Source: Macrocystis pyrifera
Lineage: Eukaryota; Sar; Phaeophyceae; Laminariales; Laminariaceae
Length of the DNA stretch: 64,000 bases
Direction: 5' to 3'
Assembly: GCA_031763025.1 (NCBI GenBank)
Contig: JASSKH010000020.1
Coordinates: 2,449,756-2,513,755, forward strand
The position numbers and the translations under genes are program-made. Under the pieces are notes generated by a model. It did no database searches. It was not told the origin of the DNA and saw nothing but the letters and a program-made list of their open reading frames with translations. The number at the start of each line of letters is the position of its first letter. The stretch's first letter is position 1. This document shows, one piece after another, positions 1 to 12,995 of the stretch.

Positions 1-1210
1 ACCATGCAAACTGTTTTCGTCTCAGCTCGTACCCAAAACTCTGCCATCATCAGCAGCACTACAGGGGCAACAGACGCTGGACGACGGGGTGTTCTACTCT
101 GCAGTCTCGTGAGTATTTTACTCGCTGCCGTCTCGTGAGTATTTTACTCAAATCTGTACAATGTATACTCTGATGCTTCGCTCTCAGGACCATACTACTT
201 CTGCTGCTGTACGAACTCGTCTAATATATTACTCCGTTCACGAATATCTTGCCTTTTGGCACGTAACAAGTACCACGGGTCGTCTTGCACAGGTACACAT
301 CAACCCAACAACTCGAAAACGAATTCCCCGCAAACAAAGACGGAAATATGTGAAATGTCGCAAACAGACGTGTTGCTGTTGTTAGGCACACGAGTTCAAC
401 ACATACACCTATTTCTGCTGTGTTTGCTCCGTTCTGCAAGCACCAATCCAACGCAATGCCAAACTCAGAAATAGGGTGGGCATATCAATCCTCTTACCGT
501 ACTAACTATGATACGTAATAACTTGATAAAGGTGCACATGGGCGAAGGGCCTCTGTGCAACCATTAAGCTCGAGTCAATTCTCATGCAGTCGAAAATTAT
601 GCTATCTTCACGTTCCGATGACCTTTTGCCCCGAAAATGTGCGAAACTGCTGTTTTTCTCGCCTCAGAATGAGTTAGACTTTTCTCCAAACTCCATCTGA
701 AGCTGTTTCCCACTTCTCCTGGTGCCCAATATAAGTAAATCACTGTCGATACTTTTTACCACTCCTGACGTATCTTCCATGGGTACATGTGCGAAGACTG
801 TCGTACGAACCTTTCTTTATACCTGTCCTCCACACGAAGACGATTACGATCAGGGATCCGATCGGAAAAAATCGATTTTTTTTCCGATTCGATAGGGGAT
901 TTCTTGTATTTGACCCAGTTTGATCGGAAAAGTAACGGCGGTGATTGATGCATCAGGGCACCTGGAAAAGCGGCAAACAACTCTAGATAGGTCTTGGAGA
1001 AAAGTCCAACTCATTGCGACGCGAGAAACAGCAGATTCGTCCTTTTTTAAGCCAAAAGCTCGTGCGAACATGCCGATCGCACAATTTCCACTGATTGAAA
1101 TCCGACTGCATAAGAATTGGCCTCACATTATTCGCGCGTATCTCAACCAAATTATATGAGTATATGTTTTCCTTCTTCATTTCAAATGTATTATTCTATA
1201 CTGCTGTACT
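1..1210. other. No gene recognised
   Basis: Only short open frames on both strands, with no splice-supported exon or known motif. A 26-bp direct duplication (CTCGTGAGTATTTTACTC repeated) lies at about 101-151. Confidence 0.5.
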
Positions 1211-1322
1211 ATTACGGGGATTAATAATTAATAGGACATATGGTGAACATAAAAACCTAAATATTTATCCACTGAATTTTAACTAATAATATATGGTCCT
1301 ACTTATCATGGTCTCCCGTAAC
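1211..1322 (+). repeat. MITE copy 1 (forward orientation)
   Basis: Member of a ~105 bp family with inverted ends TTACGGGG...CCCGTAA. Just inside the left end is the internal marker ATGGTGAACATAAAAACCTA, which I use to define forward orientation. The left inner end has lost part of GACCATAGTAAATAGGAC. There is no coding capacity, as expected of a non-autonomous DNA transposon. Family membership is seen directly by comparison with seven other copies in the window; the parent superfamily is unknown. Flanks are TA-rich, so the target duplication cannot be read securely. Confidence 0.75.
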
Positions 1323-1970
1323 ATTCGCATACAGCAGTGATACCGCAGTGGACTACGCGAAAAAAAACACCTGACGTTTTCTTATTTATTTACTCGTACT
1401 CGCATCGATGCTCAGCCAGAGCCCTCCATCAGTCAACCATATACAACAGACAGACGTCATTGTCCTGCAGTGCATCAACAGGATAACTTCAGTGAGGGTG
1501 CCCTGTGTGCGCAGCTATCAGAGTCGACTTTCAGCATCCTAATCGGCGTGGAGCAGCAATATTCGCTCTCCCGAGGCCAGAGAAAAACTGTTCATCAAAT
1601 CTTTTCTTAAGTGGAAAAAAATATTTTAGGGCTGTGCTGCAAGCCAAAAGCGCCACAACAATAGCCTCGGTCACCCACGAATGATTTAATTCAAAACGGC
1701 TACGCCCATTCCACCCGCATCACGTCCAAACTCTCGCGGAGGCTCCCTCCCTCTCTCCATCCCTCCCTGTCTGCCTCTCACCTAGGCCCTGCCGGCAGCC
1801 TCCGTCCTGTTACCTGGTAGGTACTCTGACCTTTATAACGATAGTCAGGTCCTGAGTAAAGATAGCAGTTACTGGAGTATACTCTACTGCTGTGTCAGCG
1901 GCGACAGTAATTTTACTCTCCTATTTTTTACTTCCATGCATGCAATATGTGTGAACGTTAACTCCATTTG
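1323..1970. other. No gene recognised
   Basis: Contains a pyrimidine-rich stretch near 1740-1790 (CTCCCTCC-type) but no ORF or motif that I can support. Confidence 0.5.
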
Positions 1971-2478
1971 AGTCACAGTCCCGTTTTGGAGACAACTCAC
2001 TTGGAATTTGGGCGTTTTGTCCCCAATCCGGGACTTCCGTGTTGCGAACGATAGTTTTTTTTTTTGTAGCCAGTTTTTATTTCTATCTAGACGTTAACCT
2101 TTGTACGACCGCAGTCCCGTTATAGGGACGAATACTCGAAATTTGAGTCGTTTGCCAACTTAACGAGACTGCGGTCCTAAAACGTTCGAGAGTGCGTTCG
2201 AACCGCGATGTGGCCGTCTTCATTTTTCATAAAATGTTGTCTTTTTTGACACTTCATGATACCTAACGAAATGACAAACGTTTCGAAGTTCGAAAATTAT
2301 TCCGGTATGGACACCATTGCGAAATTCGTATATCCTTTTCGGTCTTTATTTTGAATATTTTTCAGTTCCGTGAAGGTCCTACGTAATACTCTTTTAGTAC
2401 CGCAGTCCCGTTTTCGCCCACAAAGTGCTTGAAAATTAAATGGTCTGCTCCCTAAATGGGACTGCAGTCCTAAATGTG
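1971..2478. repeat. Foldback repeat built on CCGCAGTCCCGTT / AACGGGACTGCGG
   Basis: Three imperfect hairpin units at about 1975-2040, 2107-2187 and 2400-2478. Each starts with (CCG)CAGTCCCGTT and ends with the complementary GGGACTGC(G/A)GTCCTAAA or a decayed version. The first and last units face each other across the whole 500 bp, so the segment could be one foldback or MITE-like element with internal copies. No protein is encoded. Confidence 0.55.
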
Positions 2479-5189
2479 TGGGTTCATTGAGTGCGAGGCC
2501 CACGTAAGCAGCGCAGCGAAATCTTTAGAGACAAATACATTCCACTCACCTGCCGCACTCAAGTTGAATGGATGGGCTACGGTAGCGGCTGCCGCACTCA
2601 GATGCACCTGTCCCGCTTTAGCCGTTACCAGGCGGTCTGCCCAAACGACTGACGCTTGGGCATGGCCATCATCGTCATGATGCGCTCCCTTCTTTGGGAC
2701 CCTAACTAGCATGTTGCCACCCGGAAACTTTGGTTGTCTGTATGCATGAGTACCTTCCTTTCGTATTATCTTTCCCCCAACCCCTTTTTGTCCCCTTTTT
2801 GTCCTTTGTCGTCCGTTTTTTTTTTTTTTCCTTTTCTTTTTTTCCTCCATTCATTTTTTCCCGTTAGCCCCTTTGTGTGCCTCTGTATGTAGCTTCCTGT
2901 TGCTTTCCTCTATCTGATTTTCAATTTTCTTTACCTCGTCGTCTTGTTTTATGTGTTTTGCCTTTTGATACATATGTAGCAAGCAAAAGACAATGCGATG
3001 GCATATGTCATCCTGCTGGATGTGACAGGCGGGGCATACACATTATATATAAAAAAGAAGCAAGAATAAGTAACGGATACACACAAGAGAGTACGGAGAT
3101 TGCCGCAGAGTTTCAGCGCGAGGGGGTGTTCAGCAGAGACCAAAAGATAGGCGGTGTTTCAACTCCTCAAGCAAACCTGACCAACCACAACAGACGGTTA
3201 CGAGTGCACACGTTTGAGGAATAAGCACGCCAACCTAACCCTAACCCTAACCCTAAGTATTTCAGTAATTTCTGCGTGTTTTGAAAGACTCATGACGGTC
3301 GATGCGGTCGCGGGAGGTACCAGGCCCGTATGCCCAAACCTTTCGTTCTGCCCCCTAGTGCACCGGTCCCGTACGCGTAAACCTTACGTTCTGTCCCCTA
3401 GTGCACCGCCCCCCTAGTGAATTACACTGCAACAAGCTGAGCTACCCTGGTGAACTTGAGCCTCATCCTCATCATCGTCAAGGACAGCGCTGACTTGAAC
3501 AAAAACGTTCGGACGATTCTGAGAAAGCCGAACGCAAAGCCACGCGATGCCTTCTCTTGTGGGAGAAGAAGGGACGATTCGAGGTGCTGGGTGCTGTCAA
3601 TGTGTGCTCATGGCGTTATACCGGTCCGTGGTTCGGCGCAGCGTGCTGTGTACCTCGATGTTGTGTAAACGAGATGATTTGAATTGCACAATAGACCAAG
3701 TACTAGGATATTGTCCCTACAGCAGGGTCACGAAGTTGTCTTTTTTTTATAACTGTCCGTATAAGTGATACCAAAGACTCTCTAGCAATTGAATATTTCT
3801 AGACAAATGATCTTTGATACTGCTTATTAACTGGATTAGTTCGGACAGTTGACTTGAGAGACTTAATTGTAATGGTTTGAACAGTAGATACCTGGGTGTT
3901 TTCTACCCGTGGGAAGTGCCCTGGTTAAGAGTCAGCGCCCAAGGCGAAGCCTGCGACACTAATCGAAAGGTGGAGCCCAACACCAGTCTCGTTTGGTCGC
4001 CGTTGTTGCTTGGTGGCAGGTTGTCGTCTCCGGGTACCAGCAGAATTCCTCGTCCTATGCTGTGATTTCTTTAGGTTGGACGCAATCGGGGGCCGAAACC
4101 GGCTATCGAATCACTCCATCCCAGTACAAGAAAGCTAGCCAACAAGTAGGTAGTGGTTAAAGTGGAGAAATTACGGTCGCACCACTTACTTGTACGTCAG
4201 GCTCGTCCCCTCACGCCCGGGCTCCACTGTAGACAGTGTTCCGAGTTTTTTCTGGGTGTACAGAAGCAAGCACGTGCAGGTAATAACGTACTATCAATAG
4301 TGCATACACCTGTTCATATACAACGGCCGATAGCTCCATGCTCCCTTCAAGAAACCAATCCGGACGCCGCATGCATACACGTACGTATCTCAGTTATGTT
4401 CCAACATTGATATGTATCAACGAGAGAGAAGCACACTGTACAGCACCGTGAATACAATGGACATAAAGGGAAACAAATGAAAAAACAATACAACGCGATT
4501 CCGCTGGTGCAACTGTTTTCCGCAGGTCGCCACTGATTGGTTCGGGGAAAGATTTCCTCTCTCACTGCCGCTGTGAGTCCCGTCCCGTGGGTCGGGTATA
4601 TCCCCGTGCTCACCGTTGCCATCGTTCGCCATCTCGATATTGTTGGTGCTCTGACTGCGATGCTCTCTACCTTAAATTGAACTTGGTCACGAAAATAAGC
4701 CCCGATTTAATATTCTTTCGCCACCATGGACGACCCGCCTTTTAGGCTCGTTTATGCATCTTCAACCCCAACACCGGCAGACTAGGCAGAGCCTTCTAAA
4801 GGTCTCCTCGAGTTTCGATGAACACGCGACGCCTTACCACGAAAAACAGCGGCCGCGCCCTCTTCATTCCCCCGACCTACCCACCAGCGCTCGCTGACGT
4901 CCGCGATGGAGCTGCGCTTAGGCGCGGTGGCGTGCGCTTTGTCAGATCCTCAACTTTCTTGGGATCAAGCAAGTAGGGTACTACTCCTCATTGACTCACC
5001 AGTTGCTAGCGAGACGCTACGAACACCCTCTGGAATGTGCCGTAACGTACCGGGGCGTAGGCGGTTCATCGGCATGTACAAACGACCCGAAATTACAGCG
5101 AGGGATTTTTGGAACAAAGATCCGTGTTTCGAAGTTGGTGAATAGTTGATCCACGTATTCAGGAATCCTGGGCTTTTTAGCTTCTGTTG
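2479..5189. other. Non-coding stretch with small repeats
   Basis: No supported gene. A poly(T)-rich stretch lies at about 2815-2850. A ~46 bp duplication lies at 3325-3410 (two copies of CCCCTAGTGCACCG with similar lead-ins). The best open frame is 4906-5145 (79 aa, plus strand), with no recognisable motif. A strong Kozak-like GCCACCATGG at about 4720 opens only a 19-codon frame. Confidence 0.45.
3233..3256. repeat. Interstitial telomere-type (CCCTAA)n tract
   Basis: About 3.7 contiguous copies of CCCTAA, the complement of the TTAGGG telomere repeat used by many eukaryotes. It is too short to be a chromosome end and is embedded in ordinary sequence, so it is best read as an interstitial telomere-like tract. 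Confidence 0.6.
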
Positions 5190-5900
5190 CCCATATTATG
5201 GGCCCAAAACATTACTACCCGTCATGGGAACGTAGGTGTGCCTCCCGTAGCATTCTCGACGACGACTTTTGAAGATATATTCATCTATATACTTCGCCTG
5301 AAGAACATGACGTTCTTCTGTTAAGGCATTTTTTCGTTGGTGATGTAGCGATTGTGCCATGCTCCCTTGCGTGAAAAAATACATTTTAGCGTTTTCCTAG
5401 CTACTTGCTCGTTACTTCGAGGACACCGAAATTCATCTTGAAAGGTTTTCGGCTGCCCACAACTGCCGTCTGGCTCACCCGACGCCCTCAATCACCCCAC
5501 GAGAAATATATATATATATATATTTTGCGGTCTGTAGTTATCTGTGGGTGGGGATGCCGTAGCTGTCCGCAAGTAAAGTGCAAACGTTAAGTTGGGCGAA
5601 GGTTCACTTTTGTTTTTCTCATGTTGTGCATGTGTCATATTTCGATCAATTTCAACCATTGCGACAACTCTGAGTCGAGAGGTTGGCCACTGTTGAGAAC
5701 CTGCGGGAGATCAATATCTGGAGAACCTCAAGCTGCTGTGATGATCTCTGTCGAGTGACGACTTTGGTAAGCACAAACCAGTCAAAGTTCGAAACGCAGC
5801 GTGTAAAACTAGCGATGTTTTTCTGGTTCCGACGAAGCGTGTAGAGATCACATAATCCGGAAACCCGGCGACTAGGAGACGCTCAGTTGCCAGCGCGGCA
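5190..5900 (+). repeat. Dispersed repeat X, copy 1
   Basis: A ~700 bp sequence that recurs at 19925-20595 in the same orientation and, over its central part, at 47690-47985 inverted. Shared landmarks in order are a CATGGGAACGTAGGTG block, a TTGCGTGAAA block, CTGTCCGCAAGTAA and GAGAACCTGCGGGAG. An (AT)n run at about 5508-5522 interrupts this copy. The first block can be read on the minus strand as TYVPM.GS..LGP in both full copies, which hints at former coding sequence, but I do not recognise the element. Confidence 0.65.
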
Positions 5901-7321
5901 TCAAAGGCCTACAGTAACGGCACCCCCGCTTCCGCTCACGCACTCAACCCCCTCCCACACGTGTGTTTGGGCTGATGCTCATGGCTTAAGGATGAAATGT
6001 TGGTGGTGGATGGTGTTTGTGGTAGCTGAACCAACCGGCTCACGCAGCAACTTACGTATCTAATCACCAACACACCACCCATACCCACCCAGCCACCGTG
6101 CTTAGTTTCGACGCTGACGCGCATCGTTGAATTACGAATAATATCCCCAGACTGTTGTTGTTACACGGTTAAAGTAGATAAAGCCCCGACACAATCAGAC
6201 CTTTGCCCACTCCAAGGCACGTGGTACGCTCCAAATTCTGACCATTCTTGTACCAAGCGAACCGGGAAGCAATACAGCTGAAGTTGCGGTAAATCTGAGC
6301 CGTTGTATGGTCTGTTTCACGGCTACACTATTATTTTACAAACGGTACCACTATAGAATCACAAATATTTCCGGCACGGCGGTCTAGATGCTGCGTACAC
6401 AGACTGAAGCAGTCACGTACGGTACAAACCCACACTCGGCCGGGTCTTAGGCACTATCTCTCACGACGGCATCTAGGAGGACGACGCGGTGGATGTGCGA
6501 CATAGATCGTCACCTGAAATTGTCGAAAAATGAGCTCTCACTGAGCAGTTCGTATATATTACCACTCCCACCCCCAATCCGACCACTGGTTTCTGTTGCG
6601 GTGAGCTTGTGTTCGTCCCTTGAAAGCTGACACGATGTATGCTCTCGACTTGCCGAGCACGCTCGACATCAACGTGACGTCGCCGCTCCCTTGGAGTGGA
6701 AGACGTTGCGCGCGCAGAGGCGGCAGTTGCTGGACGAAATTGGTACTTGCCCGGTTCTAGCTTTTGCTTTGAACGAGGACGATCGGGCAGGACCGGTACA
6801 TGTTTCGTACGTACGGTGGCAGCAGTACATACTGCTGCAAGTATTCAATTACAGACCTAGGTATCGTTGTCTCAGAGATGGCTAGTTATATGCTGCCACA
6901 ATATTTTATTTCTCACGCTCAACCATAAACACTTGAACACCGTTACCCGTAGCGTGCACCCTGGGGATGAAGGATGCATAATTTGATTCCTCCGCAACAC
7001 TTCTGAGCGTGGACGCTCCACCCGGCGGAGTTAATCTCTACGCCTTAATATGCACACACGCAGCTTTGAACTGATTGTGGCGAGCTGGTTCAAACTACTC
7101 ATCTACTCTAAATACTATTCGGGAATTACTGCCAGTTTCCCTTGGAGCCTTCTGCGTTTTTTATCAGCTTCAGTACTACCAAATTTTCATCAGTTACTAT
7201 TGTGCTGGAGAATATATACCAATCAGTATATTCGTGTTTGGGCCCTCAAAAGATGTGTTCAGTCGGCGTAGTTAGTGCCGTTGAGTACATTTGAAGAGAG
7301 TTACTCACTGCATTTTTCACA
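5901..7321. other. No gene recognised
   Basis: Short open frames only. A frame ending at a GT donor near 6742 (...RAQRRQLLDEI) reads protein-like but has an in-frame stop upstream and no acceptor, so I do not call it an exon. Confidence 0.45.
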
Positions 7322-7606
7322 ATTTATTTATTTATTTATTTAATTATCATCACTTATACTTTCCAACCCACTCGAAGGAGGTTTTACCGTCGACAATCTT
7401 CTGGACAAGCCGTGGTCACAGGTGTCGTCCCTTCTCTCCCCCCGTACGTGCCTTTTCTGTTTTGTCGCGCATAGGGTTCAGCATTCCCACTGCTCGTCGA
7501 TTTTCATCGAATGTAGCTAACTCGCGCTCTCGCGCTTCCCGCTTGTCAATTTTTTATGCAAGAACAAATCCCTACGAGCATGCACTCCACCTACCAAGCC
7601 ACCGGG
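7322..7606 (-). mobile_element. tRNA-derived SINE, copy B (B box deleted)
   Basis: Nearly colinear with the SINE at 46947-47280 on the same strand. Read on the minus strand it starts with an A-box-like GGCTTGGTAGGTGG, runs through a shared ~230 bp body, and ends in a (TTTA)n-derived A-rich tail at 7322-7345. Compared with copy A it lacks about 45 bp between the A box and the GCATGCTC block, exactly the part that holds the B box. It should therefore lack a complete internal Pol III promoter. Confidence 0.65.
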
Positions 7607-10600
7607 GACGCCGGCTACGCGTATAAAAAAACACAACTCGGCGCACAAATATGCACGAACAACAAATCAAGAACTTTGAAAGTAGGTAGACGCCAGAGAG
7701 CCGTATCTTGAGTACATATAGAACAAGTTGTGTTGTCGTGTGAGAGTGAGAGACGACAAAAGCCAGGGGAGAAAATATCATTTTGTTTTCTGCCGTCCAG
7801 TAAAAGGGGTGGCAGTGTGGCGTCTGGGGTTCCGATGCCCGTGTTCTGTTGAGAGGCTCCATCGCGTGTTCGCGTTTTCGTCGTGAACACACTCGATTGC
7901 TCGATTATTTGTCCGAAAGCTGCAACGCTGCTATTGCGTCGGCAAAAAAGAAGGTGTCTACCGTACCTTTTTCACACACAGCTTCCCGAGGACACGGTCT
8001 AGGTGCAGTCACCCCTGTAGTCTACTGGTTAAACTCCGACATCACTATTACGGAAGACCATAATAAAAGGGATCAGATATCGTTAGTACATAAAGAAAAT
8101 TATAGATTTTTGTGTTTACCGTAGGTCCTATTTATTATGCCCCCCCGTAAGAGCGTGCCGGGTTTCTGTTTCCGCCATGGTACGGAGTCTTGTATAGAGA
8201 GAAACACGCCAACTACCGAGAGCGCCTGTTAAGACGTGGATAAGCACAACCCGGCACGAATCGACAAGGGAAGAAAGGACAGAATTCGCATTGCTAAAAG
8301 TCAAAGTGTGTACCATTGTGAGGGGCCTGGGAAGAGCGAACTATGTATCTTCGGATCTGAGTCACACCGACGGAAAGAGCAAGAGAAAGAAAACGCAACG
8401 ACATTGAATGGACAAGAAGTATAGGAAAACAAAGCAGCCCGTAGATATTGATGGCATCGTATATCACCCACCGTTTCTTTAATGTCGCTAGTTCGACCTC
8501 GCACGGAACGCTTCACCCTCAGGCAAGTCGAGAAGAACACCAACTCCGGCACTGAGCGCGTATAGGTTGGCCATGCCCAGTGCAACTTTAGCTACCAATA
8601 GGCACATCATACTATGTCTTACTTCAAAAAACAGTTAAGATGACGTACCTTGTTTGGAAAGACATCAGTAAGGGACCTACGAAACAAACGCTACTGTTGC
8701 CTTAAGAATACATATGCGTGCATAGCCTCTTTCGTCGAAGCGATCATTGTTTAAGGGGGGTTGGGTTAAGGTACGTTTCACAAGGAACACTATAAATACT
8801 TCGGGAGATGCTGTTCTCAGTGGGTGCATCACTGCATCGGCCATCTTGAAGGGAGTGTTGGGTACCGAACAATCGAGATGTAGACACATCACGACCACCA
8901 AAACCAACCCAACTCGTCATAACGTTTCACTCGATCGGTTTATCTCGAGGATATTCACCAGCTGGCACATCAGTATTTCGAACAAAGCTGATCAGTATGT
9001 AGTACGAGAACTCGCACATGTTGGTTCGAGCTCTAACGTTTGAAAGGATAAATATGGATACGATTATATCGCGTCGATCGTACCCCCCATGTTCTATGCG
9101 TCTGTATCGTTCGGCTTGGCACAGGATTTCGGGCGGAATGTTCAGATAACGGAACGAATGCTCGTTATTCTATTTCTAAGCCAGACCACATTAGGTTCGG
9201 CAGGGAAGACACGCTTACCTTGCTGGGATGTGTACTGAAAGATTGGAACGTTGGGAAGCCCGCTCGATTGAAACAAATCTGCTCGTTTGTTCACCAAACA
9301 TATCGGATAAATACGAGCTGATTTAAACATATTAGCGCAAGTTTCGGCAGCCAGGACTTCCGCATGCAATAGCAACTTAGATGCCACTGATATCATACTA
9401 ACGGCCACAATGTGTTGAAGTAGGTGACATAAAAAAAACATATTCAGGGCCTGCGACTGGCGCTACCGCCGAAACTTTCATCGGACCAATCACAGATCTT
9501 CAAAGAGGTCAATAACAGTTAGGAAATTCTGTAGGGATATTTGTTTTCCATCGTGCTTTAAGAACGAGCGGCTTGCAGGTGGTTCAAGACATGTTTGTAC
9601 AGACATCTGACTGACTGCGTATGATCAATATTCACTCATGTTTATCGCCCACAATCGATTTTACACTGCTGTAAGTCATTGCGAGACGATGACAAATTCG
9701 CAAGTACACCGCACAAAAGTACAACTTCCATCCCGTTTTTTTTTCGAGAAGAACCGTAAACGTCTGCACACGTGTTCTGCATGACCTTGTCAAAAGTTTG
9801 ACTAATGGGTTTCGTTTTTATTCGTCGCCGAAACGTTTTGAGCCCGAAATACCCAAACCAACCGAATAATTATGAGCAAAATATCTGTCGGGGGAAGAGA
9901 CGGTAACGGGCCGCCATGGGCCCATAGAACACATGGGTCAATCTCTAGAGTATGTCTCTTCAAAACAGCCTGGAATTTGGACACCTAAGGAGTTTGGAGC
10001 GGCATGCTTGTGCCAGTCTGAAAGTACGACCTGGGCACTATTTTGTAGGGTCTATCTCTCAAACACTGCGTAGACACTGGCCTCTCAGGGAATTGGAAGC
10101 GGTGTGGTTAAACTGCTGGTTGCCTCATGTGCACATATAATGTTTATTTCACACTGAACGAATTTACGTTTCCCGCTCCCTTTTCCCCAATGTGGCCATC
10201 GTTGAACCTCCATACTCAATTGACATGCACTGCGGAGGGTGTACAATAGGTGTCACCTGATCCCGCGGCGTCCCAAGACCCGGGGAAGCGATGAATTTGG
10301 CTATTGCATCTTATGCGGGAGCCTTCTTAGTCCTCCTCTTTGGGACGAAACGTGCTTCTGGACAACTGGAGATCGGCGAATCATCATGCAACTCTACAAC
10401 CTACTTCTCCGTGAGGTGCAACCACTTTCTTTTTTAACCCCCTCAACACGCGTGATGGCCTTTGCGAATGCTCTGCGTCCTGGTGAAACCTTGGCTTTAG
10501 TAAGTTGGGCTGGAAGAAAACGCTTTCGTACACAACGGCGATGGAGTAGCGAACCTGTCAACAGCGAAACGGGTAGATCTCTCCCCCCACGTGAATACTG

Positions 10601-11639
10601 TTTCCCCGACATCGCTGACGTACGTGGCCCATCAGTGCAGTTGCAGTTGACGACACGCACAAACATAGTGTTCAGCAAAATGTCACCTAGCGACTGGTGT
10701 TACCTCATGGGGGCTATGCCCTGTCTACACCGCGACGTCTACGCCACTCGGGCGACTAGGTAGGTATGTACCTTACACCGAATGGGGATTGAGCACAGGT
10801 TGTTGTCGAAACGTGACAAACCACATCATGTCGGGGAGTATTTTCAAACGAACAGAGTTAATCGAAGCTTAAGGCTGCAAAACCATTGATGCGTCACTCG
10901 GCCGAGGGGCTCTAAGTGCGGTCGACAACTAAATGGTTACCCGTGACTCGCCTACCGCATCAAGTTTCCAGTGCCAGTTGTGCCAGTTCCCTGTCGACAC
11001 AGTGCACGAACATCGGGCCGAGTAGGTTTGTCGGACGGCCGCTACACAGAACCCTGTAATGTATCCTGGCCAGAGTTTGTGTTTCGCCTTCTCCTGTGCC
11101 TCCGTGCGCCTGTGTTTCGTACGCCCTTTCCCGCCTTCCGCATGAGTGGTGTCCATTAAATTACACATGCGAAGGTCAACGTGCACCCTCTAGTAGTGTT
11201 TGCCTTGTTTTTCATCGCATGACGCGCATTATATCTCGGCCATTCCCGGTATGTGACAATACACGTCAAGGAATACGAGGCAAACGCTTGCGTCGCGATT
11301 CAGACAAAAATGCCCCAGCTCGGCATGAGCGACATACGTGTTGACCAGGTGGCCCTAGGCGAAGGTCTTGATCAAGTTGCAGGAGAGAAATAGAGGAACC
11401 AATAGCAGGGATTATTTGAAAAAGTGTACAAAATGTTGACCCATCTCCACAAGACCAACACGCTGCGGATACATGTGCCCCACAAAATCTTGTAGTACCC
11501 AGTTGTCCGTCTTACGGCAACGGTTTCGGATGCATTCGTCGGCAAGATACTACAGAAAATTTCTACCACGGATCAAAATAATTATTAAGAAATCGACGGG
11601 TACGAAATGTTGTTCAGCACGTCTCTTGTATGACAACAG
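7607..11639. other. Gene-poor stretch
   Basis: No splice-supported exon (MITE copy 2 lies within). The longest frame is 10239-10763 on the plus strand (174 codons), with a 94-codon frame opposite at 10394-10678. Neither shows a family motif or codon pattern I can defend. If the peptidase gene downstream has 5' exons encoding a signal peptide, they should lie here or just after, but I could not identify them. Confidence 0.4.
8048..8150 (-). repeat. MITE copy 2 (reverse orientation)
   Basis: Ends TTACGGAAGACCATAATA...ATTATGCCCCCCCGTAA. The marker is read as its complement near the right end (ATTTTTGTGTTTACCGTAGG), hence reverse orientation. The left end is the more diverged, so this is probably an old copy. 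Confidence 0.7.
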
Positions 11640-11805
11640 GTCTGCGTGGGCATCAGAAAACGAGCCTTGTCACCAGAAGCTTTCTTTGGATATGTGGGCC
11701 TTCATGAAAGCTGAAGGGTCAGCCAAGGACGCCGATGCCAAACATGTGTACGACAACTGCATGCTACAGCCAGACATGGGACTGGTTGAGCTAATCACTC
11801 ACAAG
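11640..11805 (+). CDS. Candidate exon, possibly 5' part of the subtilase gene
   Basis: Open segment bounded by an acceptor (ACAACAG) and a donor (AAG/GTACGT), giving about 55 residues: SAWASENEPCHQ..., MWAFMKAEGSAKDADAKH... and ending LVELITHK. The composition looks like a real soluble protein segment. It would sit in the N-terminal or propeptide part of the peptidase encoded downstream. It starts with one base of a split codon and ends in phase 0, so at least one further exon is needed before 12868. Assignment to this gene is inference. Confidence 0.4.
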
Positions 11806-12867
11806 GTACGTGCAAAGTTGAAAAGCGAGCAAGAATTTGTACGTATCGGCAGCACAAGAGTCTCGCCCGCCAACTTGAACACTTTAGTACCTATTTGGCT
11901 CATGTGCTTAGCGTTCAGAACTTGTGTTGTACTGTGGTTTCAGTCGCATACACAATACTGCCTCGTGGTGATTGATCTTGGAGTCACCCTGCCCGGTCAG
12001 ATCAACGTTTCGTCCTCGTGCTGTAGCTACCGCTAGATGCTCAGCATCGGCAGGGTTGAGCGCAGAGACATTCCTACCAAATCCCGTTGAAGATGTATCA
12101 TGTGCGAGGGGGATAACAGTACACGTGGTGCAACAACGAGTTTTTGACAAACCCAAGCCCCTCCACGAAGTGAATGAAGTCAATTCCGAAAAATGTATCT
12201 CTTCCCTGTCGGCCGCCCTTCATCCCCAATGAACGAAGGACTGGAACTCGAACGTTTTCAGCGAAGCTCCCGGAGAGATTGTGAGCGAGACTGAACACTC
12301 AGCGACGCTTGTATGCGAGGGTGCGGAAGACCTCGAAGGCAAGGAAATTGAGGCCCGCCATACGTGTACTCGCAATATTCTAGAGGTCACTCCCCCCACC
12401 TCAACAAGCAGCGGTCGTATGTGAACGCGCCAGAATAACCGCGCGAAAGCTGCACTTGGATCTTCATGCAAAGGCGTCAGGCATGCGTGAATGATATTCT
12501 TTCCGGTCTATGTGCTTTCATGGTTATCGCGGTTTTTCCGCAAGCAAGCAGTAGCGCAACATAAATGCAATTGTGCCGTGAGTACTGTCCATTCAAACAA
12601 AAATAGTATATGTATATCGCGTGGATGCTGGATGTATTTCCAACAAAACCGTGTCTGCACGACCACTGCTCCCATCCACAGAGAGGAACGAGAGTTCCAC
12701 CGGCTATGCTGTTATTGTCAATTCATCGGTCGTGAAATTCGTCACGAATATGCTGAGCTTGAAAGAACACCACATGCAAGTACATACGTCACGTTGTCCA
12801 AATTCCTGTCAACATAAGCTTGGGGTCAGTTCTTGGTTCGCTTCCGATGTTTTTTTGTGCCATGCAG
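11806..12867 (+). other. Intron-like region with two further exon-like segments
   Basis: One open segment follows an acceptor at about 12053 (reads SAETFLPNPVEDVSCARG...). Another follows an acceptor at 12260-12261 (reads EAPGEIVSETEHSATLVCEG...). Both look protein-like, but their phases do not join cleanly to the neighbouring exons and the second lacks a good donor. One may be the missing link between 11805 and 12868. Confidence 0.3.
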
Positions 12868-12995
12868 TCATTTGTAACGATCAAGAGGTCACCACGGCAG
12901 CACGCGTGCTTCCGATGGAAGATTCACTGGAGTTCCCCTCGGCAAACGTCAGGCGCCTACAGACCACTACGAGCGAGGCTGGTGTAGCTCACAAG
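12868..12995 (+). CDS. Subtilase exon: linker before the Asp box
   Basis: Acceptor GCCATGCAG, donor AAG/GCACGT (a GC donor). Reads ICNDQEVTTAARVLPMEDSL... to TTTSEAGVAHK. It resembles the propeptide-to-catalytic-domain junction of this S8 group (a ...GSVTSQGV...-like stretch). It ends in phase 0, matching the next exon. Confidence 0.55.

Noticed and set aside
3233..3256. Chromosome end
   Set aside because: Fewer than four CCCTAA copies with ordinary sequence on both sides.
4716..4785. Perfect Kozak-like GCCACCATGG start
   Set aside because: Opens only 19 codons and no donor site follows in a plausible place.
10239..10763. 174-codon plus-strand ORF
   Set aside because: No motif, no splice boundaries, and a comparable ORF on the opposite strand; kept only as a mention in the gene-poor stretch.
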